A stretch of DNA of 5,285 nucleotides from Candidatus Nitrosopolaris nunavutensis (GCA_002501855.1 DAOM01000074.1:4013-9297); one strand, 5' to 3'. Counted from the first letter of the stretch, positions 1 through 5,285 are shown. Translations and numbers: made by a program. The notes: a model not told the origin generated them from the letters alone.

Positions 1-17
1 TATAACTCACTCACTGA

Positions 18-1406
18 TTATAACATATAGCTGATATCAGATGAGTTTGTTGGATAGGAAAAGATAGCTTGTTTGATCTCTCCAGCTTTGAGTCCCAATC
101 GTATCGCTATGGCAAATATATTGATAACTTCTTCAGCATGTGGACCCAATATTTGCGCACCCAATATACGATCATTATCTTCTTCAATCAACACCTTATA
201 TCCCGAATGATTTTCGCTTACTCGCCTAGAAGAATACCAACTAGATGTATTTGCTTTATTAGTTCTAAAATGCAGACCCTGTTTTCTCGCTGTATCTTCT
301 TGTAGACCAACTGATGCTAATGGGGGAATGGTAAATACCACGCTAGGAACCCCTCTGTAGTTAGGTTTGATGTGATTTCCTTCAAGCAGATTAGTGGCGG
401 CAATCTCTCCTTCATATGTAGCAATAGGAGTCAACGGTAGCCCTCCACTTTCTGCTGCATCGCCAGCTGCATAGACTGCGGGGTTGGAAACGCTTTGAAG
501 GTATTCATTCACTTTCACACCCATCTTGTCCTCGCGTCGTATGCCTGCTGCGGCTAATTCGAGGTCATCAATTTCTGGAACTCGACCTGCCCCGTGGACG
601 ACCATTTCTGTCTCTACCTTATATTTCTCACCGTCAGTAGTCGAGGCATGTACAACAAGTCCATTGTTCATGTTGTTGTTGGCTTTAGAAGATTCTATTG
701 CATCAACCTTTGTTTGTAAACGCACCTCTATGCCTAGATCGCGAGTCCTTTGCAATAAGATATCAACAAGATAAGGATCAAAGTTGTTTAGAGGCCTGGT
801 ACCACGATGCAAAACTGTCACCATTGCACCAGCTCTCGCTGCAATATGTGCAAACTCAAACGAAATATATCCACCTCCAACAAATACAATATTTGATGGC
901 AGATCGTTAAGCTCCAAGAATTGATCGCTTTTGCATATATTGTCTTCTCCAGGAATATTCAGCTTCATTGGCTGTGCTCCTGTTGCTATCAGTATATGCT
1001 TTCCACTTAGTGTATGAGTGTCATCCACAATAACGGTTTTTTCGCCAATGAACCTTGCTCTTCCATGAAATGCAACGATCCCAGCTTTGGAGAATTGCTC
1101 TTCTCTTTCTTTGGGTACTGGTTCGGTGAAAGATCGCTTGAAATGCATCAAATCAGGCCAGTGTATCTTAAGCTTACTTGGATCGGTGATACCCTTGCCT
1201 TCCATTCGTCTATTCCAATCTACTACTTCGGCTGCACCTACAAGTACCTTCTTGGGATCACAACCACGAAGAGCGCATGTACCGCCAAACGGCCTAGAAT
1301 CAACTACTGCAACACTCCATCCTGCTGAACGACATTTCCAAGCCACTGTCGATGCTGCTACTCCTGTCCCAATTACTATAAGATCAAAGATCTTTGTATC
1401 AGACAT
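18..1406 (-). CDS. FAD/NAD(P)-dependent class I disulfide oxidoreductase (glutathione/mercuric reductase-like)
   Basis: A 462-residue cytosolic flavoprotein of the pyridine nucleotide-disulfide oxidoreductase family, close to the usual family length. Seen: N-terminal FAD dinucleotide fold (GTGVAAS, 13-19), redox-active CxxxxC (C44, C49 in GGTCALRGC), ATGAQP (141-146), NAD(P) fold (GGGYIS, 177-182), second FAD motif (AGDAA, 314-318), then the dimerisation domain. H200, R201 and R204 follow the NAD(P) strand, where NADH enzymes normally have Glu, which suggests NADPH (inference). The C-terminus reads SYPTNSSD (450-457) where glutathione reductase and dihydrolipoamide dehydrogenase have HPTxxE, so the His-Glu base is absent. 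It is not a typical MerA either, since there is no C-terminal Cys pair and no N-terminal metal-binding domain. ATG at 1406 is chosen because the fold begins directly after it; upstream in-frame ATGs add 38 unlikely residues that run into the divergent gene's promoter. Fold is sure, substrate unknown. Confidence 0.93.
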   Translation of the reverse strand: MSDTKIFDLIVIGTGVAASTVAWKCRSAGWSVAVVDSRPFGGTCALRGCDPKKVLVGAAEVVDWNRRMEGKGITDPSKLKIHWPDLMHFKRSFTEPVPKEREEQFSKAGIVAFHGRARFIGEKTVIVDDTHTLSGKHILIATGAQPMKLNIPGEDNICKSDQFLELNDLPSNIVFVGGGYISFEFAHIAARAGAMVTVLHRGTRPLNNFDPYLVDILLQRTRDLGIEVRLQTKVDAIESSKANNNMNNGLVVHASTTDGEKYKVETEMVVHGAGRVPEIDDLELAAAGIRREDKMGVKVNEYLQSVSNPAVYAAGDAAESGGLPLTPIATYEGEIAATNLLEGNHIKPNYRGVPSVVFTIPPLASVGLQEDTARKQGLHFRTNKANTSSWYSSRRVSENHSGYKVLIEEDNDRILGAQILGPHAEEVINIFAIAIRLGLKAGEIKQAIFSYPTNSSDISYML

Positions 1407-1425
1407 AAACAGCAATACAATATGA

Positions 1426-1436
1426 TAATTAATAAT
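1426..1436 (-). promoter_or_regulatory. Probable TATA box of the flavoprotein gene
   Basis: On the minus strand the run TTATTAATTAT is centred about 25 bases upstream of the ATG at 1406. That is the archaeal box A distance for a transcript starting at or next to the start codon, so the mRNA may be leaderless. No Shine-Dalgarno sequence is seen in front of this ATG, which fits. Based on sequence and spacing only. Confidence 0.45.
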
Positions 1437-1475
1437 AAGTTGTTTTTGTGCCGACATTACCCTTTGCCCTCTATG

Positions 1476-1483
1476 CATATATA
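1476..1483 (+). promoter_or_regulatory. Probable TATA box of the dioxygenase-hydrolase operon
   Basis: CATATATA on the plus strand would place the transcript start near 1505-1510, giving a leader of about 30 bases before the ATG at 1539. A weak GAGG (1521-1524) lies in that leader, rather far (14 bases) from the start codon. The site lies about 40-55 bases from the opposing flavoprotein TATA box, so one regulator bound between them could control both directions. Confidence 0.4.
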
Positions 1484-1538
1484 CGACATAATTCTTGTAC
1501 TTTCTTACAAGAAACAACAAGAGGAACTACAAAAAGCC

Positions 1539-2570
1539 ATGAATAGAGGTATTTTTGGAATACATCACGTTACAGCTATAACTAGCGACGCACAGAGAAA
1601 CATAGATTTTTATACAAATAATTTGGGACTTCGGTTTGTAAAACTAACGGTAAATCAAGATGACCCAACTTCATATCATCTTTATTATGGCGATGAGTTA
1701 GGACGTCCGGGTACAATTCTTACTTTCTTTCATTGGCCAGATGCACCTAGAGGACATAGGGGAACTAGCGAGGTGATTGCGACATCTTTTCTGATTCCTG
1801 AGAATTCCATAAACTATTGGATAGATAGATTGAAGAGCAAACAAATTGAGTTTCGTGGGCCTTACAAACGTTTTGAAGATGAACAAGTAATAACACTATA
1901 TGATCCAGATGGACAGGAATTAGAACTTGTAGCACATAAATCTGCCGAAGATAGAACTGTCAATGTATGGAAGGAAGGTCCCATACCTGCTAAACAGGCC
2001 ATAAGAGGTTTTCATTCTGTAACTCTATCAGAAGAAGGATACGAACGTACTGCCTCTGTTTTGACTGATGAATTGGGATTCATGCCCACCCATCAAGATG
2101 GGAGTCGCTTCCGTTATGAGATTCCGAATGGAGATGCTGCTAGTCCGGGAGAAGAATCAAGAGGAGCCAATATTGTTGATGTTCTTTGTCTACCGTATAA
2201 ACAACAAGCGGCTATAGGGACTGGGTCAGTCCATCACGTAGCATGGCGTACGCCTACTGATGAACAACAAATGGTCTTACGCCGCAATATAGTCAGAGCT
2301 GGATTAAATGCAACTCCTGTGATAGACCGATTTTACTTTCATTCTGTATATTTCCGTGAACCCGGTGGTATACTTTTTGAAATTGCTACGAATCCACCAG
2401 GCTTCATGATAGACGAAAAACTTGAAGACCTAGGTACACATCTCGTGCTTCCTCCTTGGCTTGAATCTACGCGTAAGGATCTTGAGAAAGTTCTTCCTCG
2501 AATACATTTACCCAAGAAAGATAAAGAGCAAGAAGCTTTAAAGAAACAGCCTGATAAAAAGGAGAATTAA
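1539..2570 (+). CDS. Ring-cleaving extradiol dioxygenase, two VOC/glyoxalase domains (MhqE/MhqO/LinE-like)
   Basis: A 343-residue cytosolic enzyme with two vicinal-oxygen-chelate domains (about 6-135 and 156-290). Seen: GIHHVT at the N-terminus, VHHVAW (231-236) and EPGGILFEIAT near 276-286. By analogy with the hydroquinone dioxygenase PcpA, the metal ligands should be H10, H233 and E281, with matching spacing. The stretch DRFYFHSVYFREPGG and the tail LPPWLE followed by a basic helix are typical of the MhqA/MhqE/MhqO and LinE group, which opens hydroquinone-type rings using Fe(II) and O2 (family knowledge). The last 20 or so residues are rich in Lys and Glu. ATG 1539 is chosen because homology starts four residues later; the in-frame ATGs at 1422 and 1473 lie before or at the TATA box. 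It overlaps the following hydrolase gene by one base, indicating an operon. The exact aromatic substrate cannot be read from sequence. Confidence 0.93.
   Translation: MNRGIFGIHHVTAITSDAQRNIDFYTNNLGLRFVKLTVNQDDPTSYHLYYGDELGRPGTILTFFHWPDAPRGHRGTSEVIATSFLIPENSINYWIDRLKSKQIEFRGPYKRFEDEQVITLYDPDGQELELVAHKSAEDRTVNVWKEGPIPAKQAIRGFHSVTLSEEGYERTASVLTDELGFMPTHQDGSRFRYEIPNGDAASPGEESRGANIVDVLCLPYKQQAAIGTGSVHHVAWRTPTDEQQMVLRRNIVRAGLNATPVIDRFYFHSVYFREPGGILFEIATNPPGFMIDEKLEDLGTHLVLPPWLESTRKDLEKVLPRIHLPKKDKEQEALKKQPDKKEN
2559..2564 (+). promoter_or_regulatory. Ribosome binding site of the hydrolase gene
   Basis: AAGGAG lies five bases before the ATG at 2570, within the last codons of the dioxygenase. It supports 2570 as the start of the hydrolase and translation coupled to the upstream gene. 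A second GAGGAG (2572-2577) sits only one base before the in-frame ATG at 2579, too close to favour that start. Confidence 0.7.
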
Positions 2571-3247
2571 TGAGGAGAATGGACAAGAAAACCCAACTTG
2601 GGTTCACCCACCGCTTTATCCCTTCGAATAAAAGTGAAGCAAGAACTACCACTCTCCTTTTGCTTCATGGAACAGGGGGAACTGAAGAAGATCTCATCCC
2701 GGTGGGACGCGAAATAGCTCCGAACGCAGCTATACTCAGTCCCAGAGGCAAGGTCTTGGAGAACGGAATGCCTCGTTTCTTTAGACGACTAGCTGAAGGA
2801 GTTTTTGATCTAGAGGACTTGAAATTTCGTACTCATGAACTGGCAGATTTTGTAGAGGCGGCATCGAAAGTTTATGGCTTTAGCCTGCAGTACGTCGTAG
2901 CTCTAGGTTATTCAAATGGTGCAAATATAGCAGCAAGTGAACTGTTCCTTAGGCCAAGCTTGCTCTCTTCAGCTATTTTATTTCGCCCTATGGTGCCGCT
3001 CATACCCGAGATATCGCCAGATCTTTCGGCTAAACATGTTTTCATATCTGCCGGATTGCATGATCCAATAGTGCCAGATCACGAAACCAAGAATCTTTTC
3101 AACCTACTAAAAAAAGCTGGAGTAGCAGATATATCGATAAATTGGCAAAACAGTGGACACGAATTAATTTTAGAAGAGATCAGAAAAGCCAAAGATTGGC
3201 TGTTACGCGTCCTTTCTTCCAAGAACAGCTTATTAAGCGATTCCTAA
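2570..3247 (+). CDS. Alpha/beta hydrolase, MhqD-like (phospholipase/carboxylesterase family)
   Basis: A 225-residue cytosolic serine hydrolase. Seen: LLLLHGTGG (29-37, oxyanion-hole loop), the nucleophile elbow GYSNG with S115, D165 in GLHDP, and H197 in SGHEL, a complete Ser-Asp-His triad in family order and spacing. The stretch LENGMPRFFRRLAEGVFD is a hallmark shared with Bacillus MhqD, a hydrolase co-induced with ring-cleaving dioxygenases by quinones (recalled family knowledge). No signal peptide or membrane segment. Its start overlaps the dioxygenase stop by one base (TAATG) with a good ribosome binding site, so the two are almost certainly co-translated and functionally linked. Likely role: hydrolysis of an ester or ring-opened product during quinone detoxification (inference). 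The C-terminal dozen residues after the last helix are not conserved-looking. No clear terminator follows. Confidence 0.92.
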   Translation: MRRMDKKTQLGFTHRFIPSNKSEARTTTLLLLHGTGGTEEDLIPVGREIAPNAAILSPRGKVLENGMPRFFRRLAEGVFDLEDLKFRTHELADFVEAASKVYGFSLQYVVALGYSNGANIAASELFLRPSLLSSAILFRPMVPLIPEISPDLSAKHVFISAGLHDPIVPDHETKNLFNLLKKAGVADISINWQNSGHELILEEIRKAKDWLLRVLSSKNSLLSDS

Positions 3248-3510
3248 AATTTCAACTTGGATATTTCGTAACTACTCCCTTCTGGCAAATCTTCAAAGTA
3301 AGATTATTTGCAGCATTCATGCCTCTCCAAATCCTGCTTCGATCTTGCGAGTTGGTTGAAATGGAGAAAGATCTGATCTTTATCCAGGAGATGGAATGTG
3401 CCCAGACGGAATAGAAATAACTTGGCAAGAGCTGGGAAAATAATCGTCAGTTAATTGTCGAAGACAGATAGGTCCAGTCAACCGACACCCAGTGGGCGTT
3501 CCTCAGACAG

Positions 3511-3520
3511 TCTATAAAAG
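3511..3520 (+). promoter_or_regulatory. Isolated TATA box-like site
   Basis: TCTATAAAAG is one of the best archaeal box A matches in the window, yet no credible ORF starts in the 200 bases downstream. A transcript would begin near 3540-3547 and run into the hairpin cluster at 3602-3809. It could be the promoter of a small RNA, of a lost gene, or a chance match. Confidence 0.3.
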
Positions 3521-3601
3521 AAAAACAGTAGATTGTTGAGCTGTTTGTAATATGTTTCGCTTGGTATGTGTTTTTATCTTCGTATTGTTCATCTTTATGT
3601 G

Positions 3602-3809
3602 CTGGCCACTACTGCTAGTGGGCTAGTTTGTGTGTGGTCGCGCTCGCCATCTGTATTCAAATTAGGTCGGTTGAGTGCGGACACACACATTAACGTAAGA
3701 CAACCTACGTTCCGGTAACAGCATCTTCTGGAGATGTAGCTGCGGTTACTGTTGTGGTCGTTGTTCAACTATCGGTATTTCTTGTTGCTGCCGGTGCTAG
3801 AGACCAGGC
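3602..3809 (+). other. Cluster of five inverted repeats; candidate structured RNA
   Basis: Five potential hairpins follow one another. (1) 3602-3611 with 3616-3626, tetraloop CTGC, one bulge. (2) 3629-3646 with 3672-3689: eight perfect pairs of alternating TG/CA, one mismatch, then about nine pairs including G-U. (3) 3692-3697 with 3706-3711, perfect AACGTA/TACGTT, loop of eight. (4) 3713-3719 with 3745-3751 with internal pairing. (5) 3790-3795 with 3803-3809, one bulged A, loop of seven. The pairs were worked out by hand and no folding energy was computed. The G-U pairs in (2) and (4) favour the plus strand as the RNA strand. I do not recognise a known RNA family (not tRNA, RNase P or SRP). 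Competing explanation: a low-complexity decayed coding relic on the same DNA. Confidence 0.3.
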
Positions 3810-4007
3810 GATATGTTGATAGTTACCTTATCTAATGGTACGTTAGTTGTTGGCCACGATACTGCCTGTCCTTGCTTAGCATATCGTATGCTAAACGTTG
3901 AAGAGGGCGATAAAATCGTTGCCGAAAGTGAGTTAGTACCGATTAAAATCTACATGTTTTTGGCAGCTTCACGCTCTTGCCTTTCTTCTCTGTTTATTAC
4001 AGATTAA
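3694..4007 (+). pseudogene. Possible relic of a hypothetical plus-strand gene, including a 64-codon ORF
   Basis: An open reading at 3694-3816 gives a hydrophobic valine-rich stretch (AAVTVVVVVQLSVFLVAAGA), then TGA at 3817. A second frame from 3801, with ATG at 3813, continues in a protein-like way (RPGD, then MLIVTLSNGTLVV, ending VPIKIY near 3953) before reaching TAA at 4007. Joined by one frameshift near 3800, the two read as a membrane or secretion segment followed by a small beta-rich domain. The last 17 residues of the 64-codon ORF are antisense to the minus-strand relic and probably spurious. No ribosome binding site or TATA box fits ATG 3813. It could instead be a true small gene at 3813-4007, or chance. 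Function unknown. Confidence 0.22.
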
Positions 4008-4218
4008 TAATTCGTGGGCTCGTTTCTTCTCGTCATTCATCGCTCGCTGGTCTAGCTCAAGATGTTTTTCTTCAACTCGTACTTTATTCCTTGAATATCA
4101 TTCATTAAGCCCGCTTTGCTTTGGTCAGATTCTCCAAAGGATCACTATTAGCATCCATTTTCTCTAAATATTTGCTACGCACGGAATCGGCTGCTGTCCT
4201 TACTACAGTACTAACTTG
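3950..4218 (-). pseudogene. Decayed coiled-coil-like gene with several frameshifts
   Basis: Read on the minus strand, four consecutive pieces in changing frames look like one charged helical protein. Piece a (4218-4105) contains SKYLEKMDANSDPLENL and stops at TAA 4107-4105. Piece b (4105-4052) starts MNDIQGIKYELKK. Piece c, ending at TGA 3971-3969, contains HLELDQRAMNDEKKRAHELL. Piece d ends REERQEREAAKNM at TAG 3952-3950. Together they need about three single-base or two-base shifts within 270 bases. Composition is rich in Glu, Lys, Arg, Leu and Ala, as in a coiled coil. The 5' part is missing: a TAG lies just upstream at 4221-4219. I do not recognise the family. Either a true pseudogene or a stretch with assembly errors. 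Confidence 0.4.
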
Positions 4219-4223
4219 CTAAC

Positions 4224-4250
4224 TTTAATAGGTAAAAGGTGGTTTACCAC
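4224..4250 (+). promoter_or_regulatory. Putative promoter and palindromic operator of the methyltransferase genes
   Basis: An AT-rich box (TTTAATA, 4224-4230) lies about 28-35 bases before the ATG at 4259, as expected for an archaeal TATA box of a transcript with a very short leader. Directly after it are two overlapping inverted repeats: GGTAAA (4231-4236) with TTTACC (4243-4248), and GTGGT (4239-4243) with ACCAC (4246-4250). Being between TATA box and transcript start, they are well placed for a repressor. No good Shine-Dalgarno spacing is present (AAAGGTGG lies some 17 bases from the ATG). Confidence 0.35.
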
Positions 4251-4258
4251 ATTGCAAC

Positions 4259-5071
4259 ATGAATAGTCATACTTTAATTATTGGAGATTCAGCCTCCATG
4301 ACTGAGATTGATTCTGGGTCGATTCATTTAGTCGTTACTTCTCCACCTTATTGGAATCTAAAAAAGTATGGACAAGAAAGGTTAGGCCCCAATCAGTCTT
4401 ATGCAAAATACTTGTACGAAATCCAACGCATTCTTAAAGAGGTGAAGAGAGTGATGGCACCAGGCAGATTTGTTGCAATCAATGTTGGAACTGCAGTGTC
4501 AAATAACGGAATGAAACCTATTAATGGCGACATCATGAGATTGATGGAGGATCTCAATTTTACTTTTAAGAAAGAGATTATTTGGATTAAGCCAAAAGGT
4601 ACACAGGGTTTGTGGCAACGCGGCGTAACTAAATTCCTCAAAAATGAGCCATACCCTTGTTTCTTCAGTTTGAATATAATGCACGAGTATATCCTAATAT
4701 TTGAAAATGAAGGTCAAATGCAGATATGCCTTAAGCCTGAACACAGACTACCAGAAGATTTCATTAAGAAAGTTTCATGGAGTGTCTGGGACATGGGAGT
4801 ATCATATACCAAAGGACATCCTGCACCATTTCCTGATGAGCTACCAGATAGATTGATACAATTATACACACTTCCAGAGGAGACTGTTCTTGATCCGTTT
4901 GGAGGTAGCGGGACAACTATGAAAGTAGCCAGAAACTTAAACCGAAATTCTATTGTTTATGAGATCAATCCTGAATATATTGAGCTGATTAAGCAGAATG
5001 TAAAATGGGAAGAAACGCTTGATCTAGACAGAAAATATGAAATTAAGATCAGAAAACCTATTACAAACTGA
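4259..5071 (+). CDS. Site-specific DNA methyltransferase, N4-cytosine/N6-adenine type (beta-class order)
   Basis: A complete 270-residue DNA methylase of the N6_N4_Mtase family, transferring methyl from S-adenosylmethionine to an exocyclic amino group. Seen: catalytic motif IV TSPPYWNLKKYG with S28-P29-P30-Y31 near the N-terminus, HEYILIFEN in the middle, HPAPFP (187-192) as motif X, then the SAM-binding motif I DPFGGSGTT (212-220). The order IV before X and I is beta-class. SPPY rather than DPPY leans toward N4-methylcytosine but does not exclude N6-methyladenine. The size is that of a solitary or type II methylase without a large specificity domain; the target site cannot be read. The start at 4259 places motif IV at the usual distance and follows the promoter closely. 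The next gene starts inside its last 35 bases, so they should be co-expressed as part of a modification or restriction-modification locus. Confidence 0.93.
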   Translation: MNSHTLIIGDSASMTEIDSGSIHLVVTSPPYWNLKKYGQERLGPNQSYAKYLYEIQRILKEVKRVMAPGRFVAINVGTAVSNNGMKPINGDIMRLMEDLNFTFKKEIIWIKPKGTQGLWQRGVTKFLKNEPYPCFFSLNIMHEYILIFENEGQMQICLKPEHRLPEDFIKKVSWSVWDMGVSYTKGHPAPFPDELPDRLIQLYTLPEETVLDPFGGSGTTMKVARNLNRNSIVYEINPEYIELIKQNVKWEETLDLDRKYEIKIRKPITN

Positions 5072-5285
5072 ATTAGCAAAAATAAAGCATCTTTGTGCTT
5101 TAGATTGGGAATTAATAACTGCTCACACTGTATACTACACACATGGATATCATCCATATTCAGCAAAATACATTCCTCAAATTCCGAATAGATTAATATC
5201 CACCTTTAGTGAAAAGAATGATCTTATACTAGATAATTTTGTTGGGAGCGGAACGACCTTGGTCGAATCGAAAGTATTGGGTAGA
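5037..5285 (+). CDS. Second DNA methyltransferase (N-terminal part, runs off the window)
   Basis: An open frame of 83 codons to the window edge, offset from the upstream methylase and overlapping it by 35 bases. ATG 5037 is the only ATG in this frame after the in-frame TAG at 5025. Seen: THGYHPYSAKYIPQIPNRLI (35-54), a known N-terminal signature of a DNA methylase group, then the SAM-binding motif ILDNFVGSGTTLVE (64-77) followed by SKVLGR. Because motif I comes first, the catalytic SPPY-type motif should lie downstream, outside the window: the opposite arrangement to the preceding gene. Motif I reads D66-N67-F68 where DPF is more usual. Two adjacent methylases are typical of systems with an asymmetric target, one enzyme per strand (family knowledge, inferred here). 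Translation is probably coupled to the first gene. Confidence 0.85.
   Translation, partial: MKLRSENLLQTELAKIKHLCALDWELITAHTVYYTHGYHPYSAKYIPQIPNRLISTFSEKNDLILDNFVGSGTTLVESKVLGR

Larger units (their letters stand above)
3248..4258. other. Gene-poor 1-kb intergenic region with decayed sequence
   Basis: No intact gene with recognisable motifs is seen on either strand. From left to right it holds: a plus-strand reading at 3239-3443, interrupted by TGA at 3357, whose last 27 codons (3360-3443, containing LYPGDGMCPDG) look protein-like but match nothing I know; an isolated TATA box (3511-3520); a series of inverted repeats (3602-3809); a plus-strand 64-codon ORF (3813-4007); and a frameshifted minus-strand reading (3950-4218). 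No transposase remnant, direct-repeat target duplication or tRNA is evident. By eye, 3600-3810 is richer in G and C than its flanks. The mix of broken readings suggests degenerating genes between the operon and the methylase locus. Confidence 0.6.

Noticed and set aside
1087..1425. 112-codon plus-strand open frame
   Set aside because: It is antisense to the FAD domain and CxxxxC region of a clearly real gene and has no protein-like features.
1407..1520. N-terminal extension of the flavoprotein to an upstream ATG at 1520
   Set aside because: The added 38 residues carry no family similarity, would cover the opposing promoter, and the FAD fold begins right after ATG 1406.
1422..1538. N-terminal extension of the dioxygenase to ATG 1422 or 1473
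   Set aside because: These starts lie before or at the TATA box at 1476-1483, and VOC homology begins only at ATG 1539.
3142..3414. 90-codon plus-strand open frame overlapping the hydrolase end
   Set aside because: A third of it overlaps the catalytic His region of the hydrolase in another frame, and it has no recognisable domain or start signal.
3629..3689. GT and AC runs as a simple microsatellite
   Set aside because: The runs are only four repeats each and are complementary across a spacer whose inner bases also pair, so a hairpin explains them better.
3600..3812. tRNA or known housekeeping RNA
   Set aside because: The seven-base loop of the last hairpin resembles an anticodon arm, but no acceptor stem, TTCGA-type T-loop, or RNase P/SRP signature is present.
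3248..4258. Insertion sequence or CRISPR array in the gene-poor region
   Set aside because: No transposase-like frame, no terminal repeats with target duplication, and no regularly spaced direct repeats are visible.
4957..5166. 69-codon minus-strand open frame
   Set aside because: It lies opposite the overlapping ends of the two methylase genes, both of which have real motifs.

Overview
The window looks archaeal, most likely from a soil-type ammonia-oxidising thaumarchaeon (Nitrososphaerota). The DNA is AT-rich with many ATA and AGA codons. TATA-box-like sites lie about 25 bases upstream of expected transcript starts, with little or no leader before some genes, and the gene density is loose. 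The lineage is inferred from style; no marker gene is present.

Left half (18-3247): a minus-strand gene for a class I FAD/NAD(P) disulfide oxidoreductase faces, across a 132-base divergent promoter region, a two-gene plus-strand operon. The operon encodes a two-domain vicinal-oxygen-chelate ring-cleaving dioxygenase followed, with a one-base TAATG overlap, by an alpha/beta hydrolase. The pair matches the MhqE/MhqO plus MhqD genes that Bacillus uses against hydroquinones and quinones. I infer a module for detoxifying aromatic or quinone electrophiles: the dioxygenase opens the ring, the hydrolase may process an ester-like or ring-opened product, and the flavoprotein may supply redox power. The flavoprotein keeps its CxxxxC redox centre but lacks the usual C-terminal His-Glu pair, so its substrate is open.

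Middle (3248-4258): about 1 kb without a convincing intact gene. It holds an isolated TATA box, a run of consecutive inverted repeats (3602-3809) that could fold as a structured RNA, a 64-codon plus-strand ORF that may be a relic, and a minus-strand coiled-coil-like reading that changes frame about three times, which looks like a decayed gene.

Right end (4259-5285): two overlapping plus-strand DNA methyltransferase genes. The first is complete, with catalytic SPPY before the SAM motif. The second starts inside the end of the first and runs off the window; its SAM motif comes early, so its catalytic motif should lie beyond the edge. This suggests a restriction-modification or dual-methylase locus continuing to the right. 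No endonuclease is visible here.
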